Assembly: GCA_036373975.1 (NCBI GenBank)
Contig: DASUUR010000059.1
Coordinates: 1-28,742 of the forward strand
DNA from: DASUUR01 sp036373975
Lineage (GTDB): Bacteria > Patescibacteriota > Saccharimonadia > Saccharimonadales > Saccharimonadaceae
Direction of reading: 5' to 3'
Length of the DNA: 28,742 bases
The position numbers were made by a program, and so were the translations under genes. Position 1 is the first letter of the stretch. Every line of letters begins with the position of its first letter. Of this stretch, positions 12,880 through 19,881 are shown in pieces. A model generated the notes under the pieces. That model had not been told where the DNA came from. It made no database searches and saw only the letters and a list, made by a program, of their open reading frames with translations.

Positions 12880-14667
12880 ATGAAAAAAGACCATCTCGTC
12901 AAAGACACGCTTAAATTATTCTGGCACCATGCCCGCAAATATCCCGCACATGTTACCGGGCTATTCGCCTGCGTACCAGTCACCTTGCTTATTCAACAGT
13001 TTATCCCACCACTCATAGTTGCGGGTATCCTGGATCGCCTCAGCAAGGGTCAGTTCGAAAGTGGGGATTTATGGGGGAGCTTTGGCAATGAGCTACTGCT
13101 CTACGGGCTATTGGTGTTTGTGGGCAACGCCTTTGCTTGGCGACTAATTATCGTGTTGATCTGGAAGCTGGAACTACTAGTGACTCGTGACCTATCCAAG
13201 CGTGTATTTACCCACCTGCTCAATCAAAGCGCCAGCTTCCATGCCAATAATTTTGGTGGCTCACTAGTATCGCAAGCCACCAAGCTTAATGGTGCGTATG
13301 TTCGTTTCGCTGATACTGTTATTTTCCATGTTACCACCATGATCACTGCTTTTGTCATTACAATCGTTGTGCTGCTACCCCAAGCACCGCTGTATGTCGC
13401 TGCATTGCTAGCTTTCTCTGCTATCTTTATCGTGAGTGCATTCTTTGTAACGCGACCGGTACGCAAGCTGCACGCGATAGAGGCTTCGGCGTCCAGCAAA
13501 CAAACCGGCATACTCGCCGACAGCCTCACCAATGTCATGGCCGTTAAGAGCTTCTCTAAGGGCAATCGTGAGCTTGATCGCTATATGGAGGCCGTAGAAA
13601 ACACTCGGGCCGCCGGCCTGAATGTAATGCGTGCGGCAATTAAGCGCGACGCCGTGTTTGGCAGCATTAATGGTAGTATCATGGCCGCCTCGCTTATTAT
13701 TGCCACCGCCAGCGTGGTGTATTTCAAGAATGCCGATATCGCAACAGTATTCTTAATCCTTAACTACACCGGCAACCTGACTAACCGGCTGTGGGAGTTT
13801 AGCACTGCTACTCTCCGCAATTTCAATCGCTCTTTTGGGGATGCACGCGACATGGTTGAGACCTTAACGCTTGAGCCTGCTGTTAAGAACGTTTCTAGGC
13901 CCGAAAAACTGCGCATTAAAAAGGGTGAGATTGCCTTTAAAGATGTGACATTCGCTCATGCCGACTCCAAAGAGGATATTTTATTCACCAACTTTTCATT
14001 GTCCATACAAGCCGGTGAAAAGATTGGCCTTGTGGGCCACTCTGGTTCAGGCAAGACCACTTTGACTCGTCTGCTGCTGCGTTTTTCTGATATCGATGGT
14101 GGTAAAATCGCGATTGATGGGCAAGATATTTCTAAAATCACTCAAGATGACCTGCGCAGCACCATTGCGTACGTGCCACAAGAGCCGCTCCTCTTCCACC
14201 GAAGTATTATGGAAAATATCGCGTACGGCAACCCAGGTGCAACAAAGGAACAAGTTATTGCGGCCTCCAAAAAAGCCCATGCCCATGAGTTTATTGAACG
14301 ACTGCCGCAAGGGTACGAGACTACTGTGGGCGAGCGTGGCGTGAAGCTAAGTGGCGGCCAGCGCCAACGTATAGTTATCGCTCGCGCCATTTTGAAAGAT
14401 GCGCCGATCCTTGTACTTGACGAGGCAACCAGCGCACTTGATAGCGAAAGCGAACAGCTAATTCAACAAGCATTATGGGAGCTCATGAAGGGGCGCACCG
14501 CCATTGTAATTGCTCATCGCCTGAGCACCATCCAAAAGATGGACCGTATTGTGGTACTCAACAATGGAACCATCGAAGAAGAGGGGGCGCACAAAGATCT
14601 CCTCGCAAAAAGAGGCACCTATGCCAATTTATGGAGCCATCAATCAGGTGGATTTATAGAAGAGTAG
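12880..14667 (+). CDS. ABC exporter, fused permease and ATPase
   Basis: 595 residues: an N-terminal six-helix exporter domain (about 20-320) and a C-terminal ATPase. Walker A is GLVGHSGSGKTT (about 383-394), followed by the Q-loop VPQEP, the signature KLSGGQRQR (about 488-496), Walker B ILVLDEATSALD (about 510-521) and the switch IAHRLS. All catalytic motifs are intact, so it should work as a homodimer or with an unlinked partner. The substrate (lipid, peptide or drug) cannot be inferred. SD AAGGA lies 6 nt before the ATG. It is divergent from trhO and followed by a strong bidirectional terminator. Confidence 0.95.
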   Translation: MKKDHLVKDTLKLFWHHARKYPAHVTGLFACVPVTLLIQQFIPPLIVAGILDRLSKGQFESGDLWGSFGNELLLYGLLVFVGNAFAWRLIIVLIWKLELLVTRDLSKRVFTHLLNQSASFHANNFGGSLVSQATKLNGAYVRFADTVIFHVTTMITAFVITIVVLLPQAPLYVAALLAFSAIFIVSAFFVTRPVRKLHAIEASASSKQTGILADSLTNVMAVKSFSKGNRELDRYMEAVENTRAAGLNVMRAAIKRDAVFGSINGSIMAASLIIATASVVYFKNADIATVFLILNYTGNLTNRLWEFSTATLRNFNRSFGDARDMVETLTLEPAVKNVSRPEKLRIKKGEIAFKDVTFAHADSKEDILFTNFSLSIQAGEKIGLVGHSGSGKTTLTRLLLRFSDIDGGKIAIDGQDISKITQDDLRSTIAYVPQEPLLFHRSIMENIAYGNPGATKEQVIAASKKAHAHEFIERLPQGYETTVGERGVKLSGGQRQRIVIARAILKDAPILVLDEATSALDSESEQLIQQALWELMKGRTAIVIAHRLSTIQKMDRIVVLNNGTIEEEGAHKDLLAKRGTYANLWSHQSGGFIEE

Positions 14668-14668
14668 C

Positions 14669-14704
14669 AAAGAAACACCCCGTACTATTGCGGGGTGTTT
14701 CTTT
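14669..14704. terminator. Bidirectional intrinsic terminator between the ABC exporter and rplY
   Basis: A 14-bp perfect stem AAAGAAACACCCCG/CGGGGTGTTTCTTT with an 8-nt loop starts right at the ABC stop. A-tract and U-tract on the two sides suit both converging genes. Confidence 0.9.
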
Positions 14705-14729
14705 AGCTGCTCAATTAATTTGGCGCCAC

Positions 14730-15443
14730 TTAGGTTTTTGCTGGCTGAGCCTGCTTCTTGCCGCCAGGCTGGTCTTCTGGCGCCTGGGTGTCTTGTGGGG
14801 TATCCTCACCATTTTCAGCCTCTACAGACCCCACGTCGGCGTCTATTTCTCCACCAGCGTTTTCATTGGCGCGCTGCAAGGCGCCGGGTTCATACACGGT
14901 AGCGATTGCCAGTTCAGGGTCGGCTGTAATCTCCACTCCGGACGGGACGACTATGTCTCCAACGGTCACTTTTTGGCTTGGCTCACTTAACCCTTCGATT
15001 GATACTTCCAGTGCCTCTGGAATCTCACCCGGAAGCGAGGCTATCTCAAGTGACTCTAGTGCCTGAAGCACTACTAATCCAGCGCGCTCAGCTGGACTTT
15101 CACCTTTGCCAATTAAGCGTACTGGGACATCGGTCGTAACGCGCTCATTGCGTTTTACCGCCTGGAACGCAACATTTTGCACATCGAAGCTTACCGGATC
15201 AAGGCTGATCGTTTTAATAAGTGCTACTCGCTTTTTACCATCAACAGTCACCTGTACTGGGTGATGCTTACCCGCTTTGCGAATCACCTTTTGCATTTCT
15301 AGTGTTGGCGCTTGCACAGCGACTGGCTCAACGCCGTGGCCGTATACAACCCCTGGCGTCTGGCCCTGCGCACGCAATTTTGCCACTTTTTTACCTAACA
15401 CATTTCTTTTTTCGAGTGTCAACGAAACTGTATCATTTGCCAT
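14730..15443 (-). CDS. rplY: 50S ribosomal protein L25, CTC/TL5 form
   Basis: 237 residues. The N-terminal 5S rRNA-binding domain begins MANDTVSLTLEKRNVLGKK and contains VAKLRAQGQTPGVVYG. The C-terminal TL5 domain contains VPVRLIGKGESPAERAGLVV, SLPGEIPEALEVSIEGL and VGDIVVPSGVEI. A tail of about 40 residues is acidic, then Gln/Ala/Lys-rich (for example NGEDTPQDTQAPEDQ), and probably disordered. A longer open frame runs to 15800, but the ATG at 15443 is certain from the family start and from GGAGGAG 8 nt upstream. The promoter is at 15475; dedA is divergent. Confidence 0.95.
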   Translation of the reverse strand: MANDTVSLTLEKRNVLGKKVAKLRAQGQTPGVVYGHGVEPVAVQAPTLEMQKVIRKAGKHHPVQVTVDGKKRVALIKTISLDPVSFDVQNVAFQAVKRNERVTTDVPVRLIGKGESPAERAGLVVLQALESLEIASLPGEIPEALEVSIEGLSEPSQKVTVGDIVVPSGVEITADPELAIATVYEPGALQRANENAGGEIDADVGSVEAENGEDTPQDTQAPEDQPGGKKQAQPAKT

Positions 15444-15474
15444 TTCTGAATCTCCTCCATAATTAGCACTTCTT

Positions 15475-15503
15475 ATTATAACAGGCCCGAAGCATGCTAA
15501 AAT
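15475..15503. promoter_or_regulatory. Back-to-back promoters of rplY (-) and dedA (+)
   Basis: Minus strand: TGT-extended TATAAT (15480-15475) about 31 nt before the rplY start. Plus strand: TGC-extended TAAAAT (15498-15503), 1 nt before one ATG and 10 nt before the next in-frame ATG. Confidence 0.65.
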
Positions 15504-15513
15504 AATGAGCGAT

Positions 15514-16173
15514 ATGATACCAGGATTTGACCTTATAACTTTTATTACCCTTTTTGGCGTGTTAGGCGTCGCGGCAATTGTATTTGCTGAATCAGGATTA
15601 CTAATCGGCTTCTTCTTACCGGGTGACAGTTTACTGTTTACAGCAGGCTTATTGGCGCACCAGGGTGTACTCGATATCAATATACACCTGCTTGTAGCTA
15701 TCCTTTTTGTGGCCGCTGCACTAGGTGACAGCGTTGGATACGCCTTTGGTAAGCGCGTCGGTCCGAGGCTCTTTAACCGGCCTAATTCTAAGCTTTTCAA
15801 GCAAGAGAATGTTGAAAAAGCTTCAATATTCTACGAAAAGCATGGCGCTAAAGCGATTGTTTTGGCTCGCTTTATACCTGTCGTACGCACTTTTGCGCCA
15901 ATTATTGCCGGTATAAGTAAAATGAATTATAAGCATTTTCTGGCCTTTAACTTGATTGGCGCAGCCCTTTGGGCGGTTGGCCTAACCTATCTTGGCTACT
16001 ACGCTGGCGCGTGGTTTGAAGCCCAAGGCCTTGAGGTAGACCACTACTTATTGCCTATTATCGCCCTAATCATCTTACTCTCAGTACTTCCCCCGATCAT
16101 TCACCTCTTAAAAGACCCTGTGCAGCGCAAGAGCCTTTCTGCTTCTGCAAAGCGTGTTCTTAAGAGAAAATAA
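15514..16173 (+). CDS. DedA family (VTT/SNARE-associated) membrane protein
   Basis: 219 residues with the DedA hallmarks: an acidic residue and FxPGD motif in the re-entrant loop (ESGLLIGFFLPGDSLLF), GDSVGYAFGKRVG, and the RFIPVVRTFAPIIAG motif with two essential arginines, followed by late hydrophobic helices. Family members act in undecaprenyl-phosphate or phospholipid flipping and membrane homeostasis. An in-frame ATG at 15505 exists but is 1 nt from the -10, so it would lie at or before the start of the RNA; the ATG at 15514 fits a leaderless start (gap 10 nt). No SD. Confidence 0.92.
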   Translation: MIPGFDLITFITLFGVLGVAAIVFAESGLLIGFFLPGDSLLFTAGLLAHQGVLDINIHLLVAILFVAAALGDSVGYAFGKRVGPRLFNRPNSKLFKQENVEKASIFYEKHGAKAIVLARFIPVVRTFAPIIAGISKMNYKHFLAFNLIGAALWAVGLTYLGYYAGAWFEAQGLEVDHYLLPIIALIILLSVLPPIIHLLKDPVQRKSLSASAKRVLKRK

Positions 16174-16193
16174 GCTTTTATAGTCTAAAATAC

Positions 16194-16221
16194 TTGCTTT
16201 TTATAACTTTTATTGTATAAT
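16194..16221 (+). promoter_or_regulatory. Promoter of the 16278-16703 orphan gene
   Basis: TTGCTT, 16 bp, TATAAT (16216-16221). The predicted 5' UTR is about 50 nt with SD GGAG before the ATG. Confidence 0.75.
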
Positions 16222-16277
16222 ACTATAGTCAATCCAACTGAATATAGCAGACAAGCGAACAGTTTTGGAGAGCGAAC

Positions 16278-16703
16278 ATGAACACTCCCCGCGTGCAGAC
16301 CGACTCCCTCTCCGTCCTCAAGGGCGCTGGGGTGCTGGCGGGCCTGCAGCACATGGCGTACACCGAGGCCAACGGACCCGTCAAGCCCAACGACGCAACT
16401 CCCTTCACCCTGGCGGTCTTCCACTCGTGGAGCCACCTCCTGGGTAAGGAGCTGCACTTCAAGACGAAGGACGACGGCATCCAGGAGCTCGTCCGGCTCA
16501 CCAAGAAGTTCCGGGAACTCCTGGACACGGCGGTCGACCTGTCGACCAAGGACTGCAAGAGCGGCTCGCTTGGCGACCTCGTGGCCGCCGCGCGAAACAA
16601 GCTTCTCAACTTCGGCGCCGAGCTGGCCATGACGGCTGAGACCATCGACGCCATGCTTGGGCAGCGGCACGCTGCGGCGTGCACGGAGTGCAACCAGCTC
16701 TAG
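16278..16703 (+). CDS. Orphan GC-rich protein of unknown function (141 aa)
   Basis: No family recognised. It is predicted to be largely helical (LSVLKGAGVLAGLQHMAYTE, a charged DGIQELVRLTKKFRELLDT, GDLVAAARNKLLNFGAELAM) and ends in CTECNQL, a C-X2-C close to the C-terminus that might bind metal or be redox-active. SD GGAG is 7 nt before the ATG, which is the only sensible start. Codons are strongly GC-ending compared with dedA just upstream. It is the first of three consecutive plus-strand orphan units, each with its own promoter and terminator. Confidence 0.75.
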   Translation: MNTPRVQTDSLSVLKGAGVLAGLQHMAYTEANGPVKPNDATPFTLAVFHSWSHLLGKELHFKTKDDGIQELVRLTKKFRELLDTAVDLSTKDCKSGSLGDLVAAARNKLLNFGAELAMTAETIDAMLGQRHAAACTECNQL

Positions 16704-16735
16704 TTCGCGGGACCGCAGACCCGCACCAAGTTATC

Positions 16736-16758
16736 AAGCAGCCATTAGGCTGTTTTTT
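16736..16758 (+). terminator. Intrinsic terminator of the 16278-16703 gene
   Basis: CAGCC-ATTA-GGCTG extended by an outer G-U pair and an A-U pair, followed by TTTTTT. A short hairpin plus U-run, 33 nt after the stop. Confidence 0.85.
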
Positions 16759-16761
16759 GTA

Positions 16762-16770
16762 TGCTATAGT
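16762..16770 (+). promoter_or_regulatory. Extended -10 promoter of the 16810-17223 gene
   Basis: TGC then TATAGT (16765-16770), 39 nt before the ATG. It begins only 4 nt after the previous terminator's U-run, showing how tightly the cassettes are packed. Confidence 0.6.
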
Positions 16771-16809
16771 AAACCCCAGAAGCTTCATCAAACGATTCCG
16801 GGAGGCCAC

Positions 16810-17223
16810 ATGAGATCTGCACAAGACATGGAGAGACTTCTCAGCTTCTACAAAGAAAGGATTCTCAGCCTGGTCAAGTTCATCGCAAGCGACTATGGCG
16901 CAGAGTGCGTACAGAAAGCTGACCTCGCCAGAGAGCTCAACCGGCGTACCGTTCCCATGTCATCAGCGGCTGTACAGCGCGAAGACAGTACGCGGTTGAT
17001 TCTGCATCTGCTGCCAAGGGCTGCCTCACTGCTCACCAGCAATGACCAGCTCGACTTCGCCAAGTTCACGGATAAAACCGTGCTCGGTGGCCTCATCGAG
17101 ATCTGCACATTGGCCGAGGTGCACGCCGTACAGCGTGAGGTGCTCAGCCTCTACGAACTACTGACCCGACTGAAAGCTAGAGATTTACGTGCGGGCCTGA
17201 CCAATGCCCGAAGCCACCTCTAG
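16810..17223 (+). CDS. Orphan helical protein of unknown function (137 aa)
   Basis: No family recognised. Almost entirely helical by appearance (DMERLLSFYKERILSLVKFIA, VQKADLARELNRR, VHAVQREVLSLYELLTRLKA), with no membrane segment or signal. The start is set by GGGAGG 4 nt before the ATG at 16810. A 13-bp GC-rich hairpin follows directly. The gene is moderately GC-rich and sits between two other orphan cassettes. Confidence 0.72.
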   Translation: MRSAQDMERLLSFYKERILSLVKFIASDYGAECVQKADLARELNRRTVPMSSAAVQREDSTRLILHLLPRAASLLTSNDQLDFAKFTDKTVLGGLIEICTLAEVHAVQREVLSLYELLTRLKARDLRAGLTNARSHL

Positions 17224-17226
17224 CCT

Positions 17227-17261
17227 AATCCCCGCCATCATGCGATACGATGGCGGGGATT
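17227..17261 (+). terminator. Perfect 13-bp hairpin after the 16810-17223 gene
   Basis: AATCCCCGCCATC and GATGGCGGGGATT are exact complements around a 9-nt loop, starting 4 nt after the stop and followed by GTTATATTAT. Confidence 0.85.
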
Positions 17262-17270
17262 GTTATATTA

Positions 17271-17279
17271 TGATATAGT
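17271..17279 (+). promoter_or_regulatory. Extended -10 promoter of the 17308-17775 gene
   Basis: TGA then TATAGT (17274-17279), 28 nt before the ATG and 10 nt after the preceding terminator. Confidence 0.6.
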
Positions 17280-17307
17280 ATTTATACCACTCGAGGTTAG
17301 GAGAGCA

Positions 17308-17775
17308 ATGGCTGGCCGAAACGAGCGCGAGAGACTCACCGCACTCGCAAAGAAAATGGGGGTAAAATTCCCCCCCAACGCCAGTGAATCCGAGTTACGC
17401 CGGCTCATCGAAGCGCAGCCGGCAACGGAGCGCCAGCAAGATGAAGTTGCAGCTTTGCTAAAGCGACTGCGGCGAAATCCGCCCAAAGCGCTCACGTTTG
17501 GTATTGCAAGCCGAGTAATCGAGGCGACCCGGGACATCCTGAACAATGAGGCAATGAAACGCCTCAATCCCCAGATAGATGAGATCATCTTCTTCCAGGG
17601 TGAATACTACCGAATTGTGGAGGTGACCGGTGGCGGCGCTTCACGATCGGCACGGCTGGAAGAAGTGACCGTGCAAGACCAGGGGAAGCGCAAAGAAGTC
17701 ATTCCCAGCGGGAAGATAACCGTATGTAAGTTGTACGAGCTTCTCGATGCCCGCAAGACCAATCTCAAGATTTAG
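17308..17775 (+). CDS. Small protein with possible SAP/HeH-like N-terminal motif
   Basis: 155 residues. The first 40 residues (LTALAKKMGVKFPPNASESE, then LRRLIEAQ) have the helix-turn-helix spacing of SAP or HeH/LEM-like nucleic-acid-binding motifs; this is a resemblance, not a firm assignment. A middle region is basic and helical (ALLKRLRRNPPKAL), and the C-terminal half looks beta-rich (IIFFQGEYYRIVEVTGGGAS). SD AGGAG lies 6 nt before the ATG at 17308; a longer frame from 17260 starts inside the preceding terminator and is rejected. A nucleic-acid-related role is inference. Confidence 0.7.
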   Translation: MAGRNERERLTALAKKMGVKFPPNASESELRRLIEAQPATERQQDEVAALLKRLRRNPPKALTFGIASRVIEATRDILNNEAMKRLNPQIDEIIFFQGEYYRIVEVTGGGASRSARLEEVTVQDQGKRKEVIPSGKITVCKLYELLDARKTNLKI

Positions 17776-17781
17776 TGGCTC

Positions 17782-17817
17782 AGGGCCTTGACTTACGAAC
17801 ATGTAGGTCAGGGCCTT
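17782..17817 (+). terminator. Directional terminator of the 17308-17775 gene
   Basis: GGCCTTGACTTAC pairs with GTAGGTCAGGGCC through two U-G pairs on the plus strand, extended by further outer pairs, with a 6-nt loop and TTTCCC after it. On the other strand the wobbles become mismatches. Confidence 0.75.
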
Positions 17818-17829
17818 TCCCATTTAAGC

Positions 17830-17835
17830 TATACT
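17830..17835 (+). promoter_or_regulatory. -10 element of the VOC gene
   Basis: TATACT 27 nt before the ATG at 17863, following the preceding terminator by 12 nt. No good -35 seen. Confidence 0.5.
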
Positions 17836-17862
17836 AAAGCCATAAACACTAAGGAGAACTGC

Positions 17863-18282
17863 ATGGTAACACGACTCAACCCCTATCTAAGTTTTAAAGA
17901 CAACGCACGCGAGGCAATGGAGTTTTATAAGAGCGTCTTTGGCGGTCAGCTCCACATAAGCACATTTGAGGAATTCCACGCGAGCGAAGACCCAAGCGAG
18001 AGCAACAAAGTTATGCATGCCATGCTCGAAGCCGAAAATGGCATTATCTTTATGGCATCAGACACTCCAAACGGTATGCAATACACGCCAGGAAATACCA
18101 TGAGCATGTCCCTAAGCGGTGACAACGACGCCGAGCTTCGTGGCTTCTGGGATAAGCTAGTTGAAGGCGGCAAAATCACCATGCCACTCGAGAAAGCTCC
18201 TTGGGGTGATGCATTCGGCATGCTCACCGATAGATTCGGCGTGCAGTGGATGGTTAATATCGGTCCAGACAAAACAGCTTAA
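17863..18282 (+). CDS. VOC superfamily protein, PhnB/glyoxalase-like
   Basis: 139 residues matching PhnB-like VOC proteins: NPYLSFKDNAREAMEFYKSV opens the first beta-alpha-beta module, HAMLEAENGIIFMASDTP closes it, and the second module ends APWGDAFGMLTDRFGVQWMV. Family members form dimers, with or without metal, of varied or unknown function, so no reaction is assigned. SD GGAG lies 8 nt before the ATG; a longer frame from 17788 is rejected because it starts in the terminator. Its stop codon overlaps that of the convergent TauE gene by 4 bp. Confidence 0.9.
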   Translation: MVTRLNPYLSFKDNAREAMEFYKSVFGGQLHISTFEEFHASEDPSESNKVMHAMLEAENGIIFMASDTPNGMQYTPGNTMSMSLSGDNDAELRGFWDKLVEGGKITMPLEKAPWGDAFGMLTDRFGVQWMVNIGPDKTA

Positions 18283-19013
18283 ATAAGTAGCAGAATACCC
18301 GACACAACCATAACGAGCGCAAGACCATACTTTACGAATACATCGCCCTTTTTAAGGGCGATTTTCGTGCCCATAAATCCGCCTATGTAACAGCCCAGTA
18401 GTGCCGCTAGAGCGTGGCTCCATACAATATAGCCTTGCGGTAAAATTATGCAAAAAGCTATAACGGCCTGCGCCAACATAAGTAGCCTGCGCAGCGCATT
18501 AGCCTGCAAGGCGCTGAGCCCCATTAGGAACATGAGCGGCAAGAACAAGAGCGTCGCTAATCCACTCCCTAGTGAACTAGCAAACAGAATTATTCCATAA
18601 GTAATATAACCAGCAATTACCTGCTTGCGCGGGCGCTCGCCTGGCTGCAAGCCGGTCTTGTTTATGAACAACGTCGGTGCCAGCACAATGAGCAGAACGC
18701 CTATTGCTGCCTCAAAAGCAGCGCTTTTTATAGTCGGCAGCACAAGCATAGCCAACACAGTCGCAACTACCGTTAACACAAGAAGTGGCCACAAAAACCG
18801 CCTATCGAGTAGCTGCTTGCCCCGCATCGCCACCAGAGAGCTCGTGCCCAACCCCAAGCTCGCAACCGAAGCCCCAGCTACAATCTGTTGAGGTGTTAAG
18901 CCAATCAGCAAGTAGTAGGGCGTCATAATAAAGCCGCCTCCCCCGCCGCTCATGCCGCTAATAACACTTGATAATAGGGCAACAATAAACGTCACCAAGA
19001 TTAAAATATCCAT
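18279..19013 (-). CDS. TauE/SafE family sulfite/sulfonate exporter-like membrane protein
   Basis: 244 residues, about eight transmembrane helices in two related halves. The family glycine-rich motif is at the N-terminus (SGMSGGGGGFIMTPYYLLIG), with QIVAGASVASLGLGTSSLVA after it and a second-half ASSLGSGLATLLFLPLMFLM and GCYIGGFMGTKIA. Members move sulfite, organosulfonates or sulfoacetate; the substrate here is unknown. Start ATG 19013 is set by AAGGA 7 nt upstream; a frame from 19088 is rejected. The strong promoter at 19137 gives a leader of about 115 nt containing an inverted repeat. Confidence 0.9.
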   Translation of the reverse strand: MDILILVTFIVALLSSVISGMSGGGGGFIMTPYYLLIGLTPQQIVAGASVASLGLGTSSLVAMRGKQLLDRRFLWPLLVLTVVATVLAMLVLPTIKSAAFEAAIGVLLIVLAPTLFINKTGLQPGERPRKQVIAGYITYGIILFASSLGSGLATLLFLPLMFLMGLSALQANALRRLLMLAQAVIAFCIILPQGYIVWSHALAALLGCYIGGFMGTKIALKKGDVFVKYGLALVMVVSGILLLI

Positions 19014-19070
19014 ATAGATATCCTTTCGTTTTAAATTTAATTGATTAAGAGAATTTACGCAGCGCGTCGC

Positions 19071-19087
19071 TGACATCAACGATGTCA
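19071..19087 (-). promoter_or_regulatory. Inverted repeat in the TauE/SafE leader
   Basis: TGACATC-AAC-GATGTCA, a perfect 7-3-7 palindrome about 50 nt downstream of the predicted start site. It could be an operator or a small RNA hairpin controlling the exporter. Confidence 0.45.
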
Positions 19088-19136
19088 AAGCTAATAATTA
19101 TTTGAAGTAAGCGCGCCTAAAACGCGAGTTATATAA

Positions 19137-19165
19137 ATAATAGCACATTAAAATAGAAATGTCAA
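19137..19165 (-). promoter_or_regulatory. Consensus-like promoter of the TauE/SafE gene
   Basis: Minus strand TTGACA (19165-19160), 17 bp, TGC-extended TATTAT (19142-19137). It is the best -35 in the window and immediately follows the terminator of the upstream operon. Confidence 0.82.
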
Positions 19166-19172
19166 TTTAAAA

Positions 19173-19205
19173 GCCCGTGCTGCCGGGAATCCCAGCAGCA
19201 CGGGC
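19173..19205 (-). terminator. Terminator of the small-paralogue operon
   Basis: Minus strand GCCCGTGCTGCTGGG-ATT-CCCGGCAGCACGGGC, a 15-bp stem with one U-G pair, then TTTTAAATT. Located 6 nt after the stop of the 19212 gene; the wobble makes it directional. Confidence 0.88.
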
Positions 19206-19211
19206 GCACCA

Positions 19212-19511
19212 TCACTCCTCCTCGAAAAGAGTGACCTGGAGTTTGCGCATCAGAGACTTGTGAAGGAAGCCCGTGATCGTGTCGTCCCCTGAGGAATCGA
19301 ACTCCAACCCGCGTTTCGACACCTCGAAGCACACAACCGTAAGCACCTTCGTGCCCCCTTGTTGGTACTGAATAACGGCCACGGGCAGATCGTCACCCCC
19401 CATGGCCTTCTTCAGCTCGTCGTAATTGGCGAGTTTGGCGCCGTTTTGCTTACGCCCCTCGAACCTCACTACGTCGAAGGTACCGATCTTCTTAACTTTG
19501 CGCCCTGCCAT
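19212..19511 (-). CDS. Small beta-rich protein, paralogue 3 of a tandem triplet (99 aa)
   Basis: No known family recognised, but it aligns by eye with its two upstream neighbours. All share an N-terminal GTF motif (IGTFDV here), a central strand pair (LPVAVIQYQQGGTKVLTVVC), an aromatic strand after a Gly (RGLEF), a TG-F/Y motif (GDDTITGFL) and a final strand ending in acidic residues (LQVTLFEEE). There is no signal peptide or membrane helix. SD GAGGG lies 7 nt before ATG 19511. It is last in the operon, 61 nt after paralogue 2, and followed by a strong terminator. Function unknown; the shape suggests a small beta barrel or sandwich, as inference. Confidence 0.75.
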   Translation of the reverse strand: MAGRKVKKIGTFDVVRFEGRKQNGAKLANYDELKKAMGGDDLPVAVIQYQQGGTKVLTVVCFEVSKRGLEFDSSGDDTITGFLHKSLMRKLQVTLFEEE

Positions 19512-19572
19512 GATTTTCCCTCACTTAGCTAGTGCCTACACATGTTGTAATGCGAGTGATGCTCCCTGAGCA

Positions 19573-19859
19573 CTACTCGCCCTCGTACAGAGTGACTCGG
19601 ACATTGCCAAGGATCGCCGTCTTGGACAGATAGCCGGTCCTTGTGTCACCAGGCTTCACAGAAGCGAACCACACTCCTTGCTTTGCAGATCGCAAGAACT
19701 TGACTGTGAGTGTCTCGCTCCAGCCCTTTTTCCTGAAGGTGATGATGCCATCGAACTCACCCGATGCCTTCTCAAGCACCTTGAAGTCGCTGGTCGGCTG
19801 ACCCTCGATGGTTGCCTCGAAGACGTAACGTAGAACGTGCCGATCTCTTGCTGGCCCAT
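19573..19859 (-). pseudogene. Frameshifted paralogue 2 of the tandem triplet
   Basis: The ATG at 19859, with AGAGG SD 4-5 nt upstream, opens MGQQEIGTF, matching the start of paralogue 3. The homologous remainder (YVFEATIEGQPTSDFKVLEK and on to GDTRTGYLSK and VRVTLYEGE) lies in another frame. The span from ATG to stop is 287 nt, one short of a multiple of three, so a single-base deletion between about 19815 and 19833 explains it. Restored, the protein would have 95 residues, as expected for the family. No slippery heptamer is visible, so programmed frameshifting is unlikely. It could be a real mutation or a sequencing error. The C-terminal 68 codons alone have only an internal GTG start. Confidence 0.72.
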
Positions 19860-19881
19860 GTTTCCTCTTCCCTATGTGAGT

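Noticed and set aside
14475..14990. 171-codon plus-strand open frame across the end of the ABC exporter and rplY
   Set aside because: It crosses a strong terminator and overlaps two certain genes in other frames.
15444..15800. N-terminal extension of rplY to 356 residues
   Set aside because: It overlaps dedA in antisense; the family start MANDTVSLTLEKRN with a strong SD at 15443 is decisive.
19815..19833. Programmed -1 frameshift in paralogue 2
   Set aside because: No X-XXY-YYZ slippery site or downstream pseudoknot is apparent; a one-base deletion or error explains it better.
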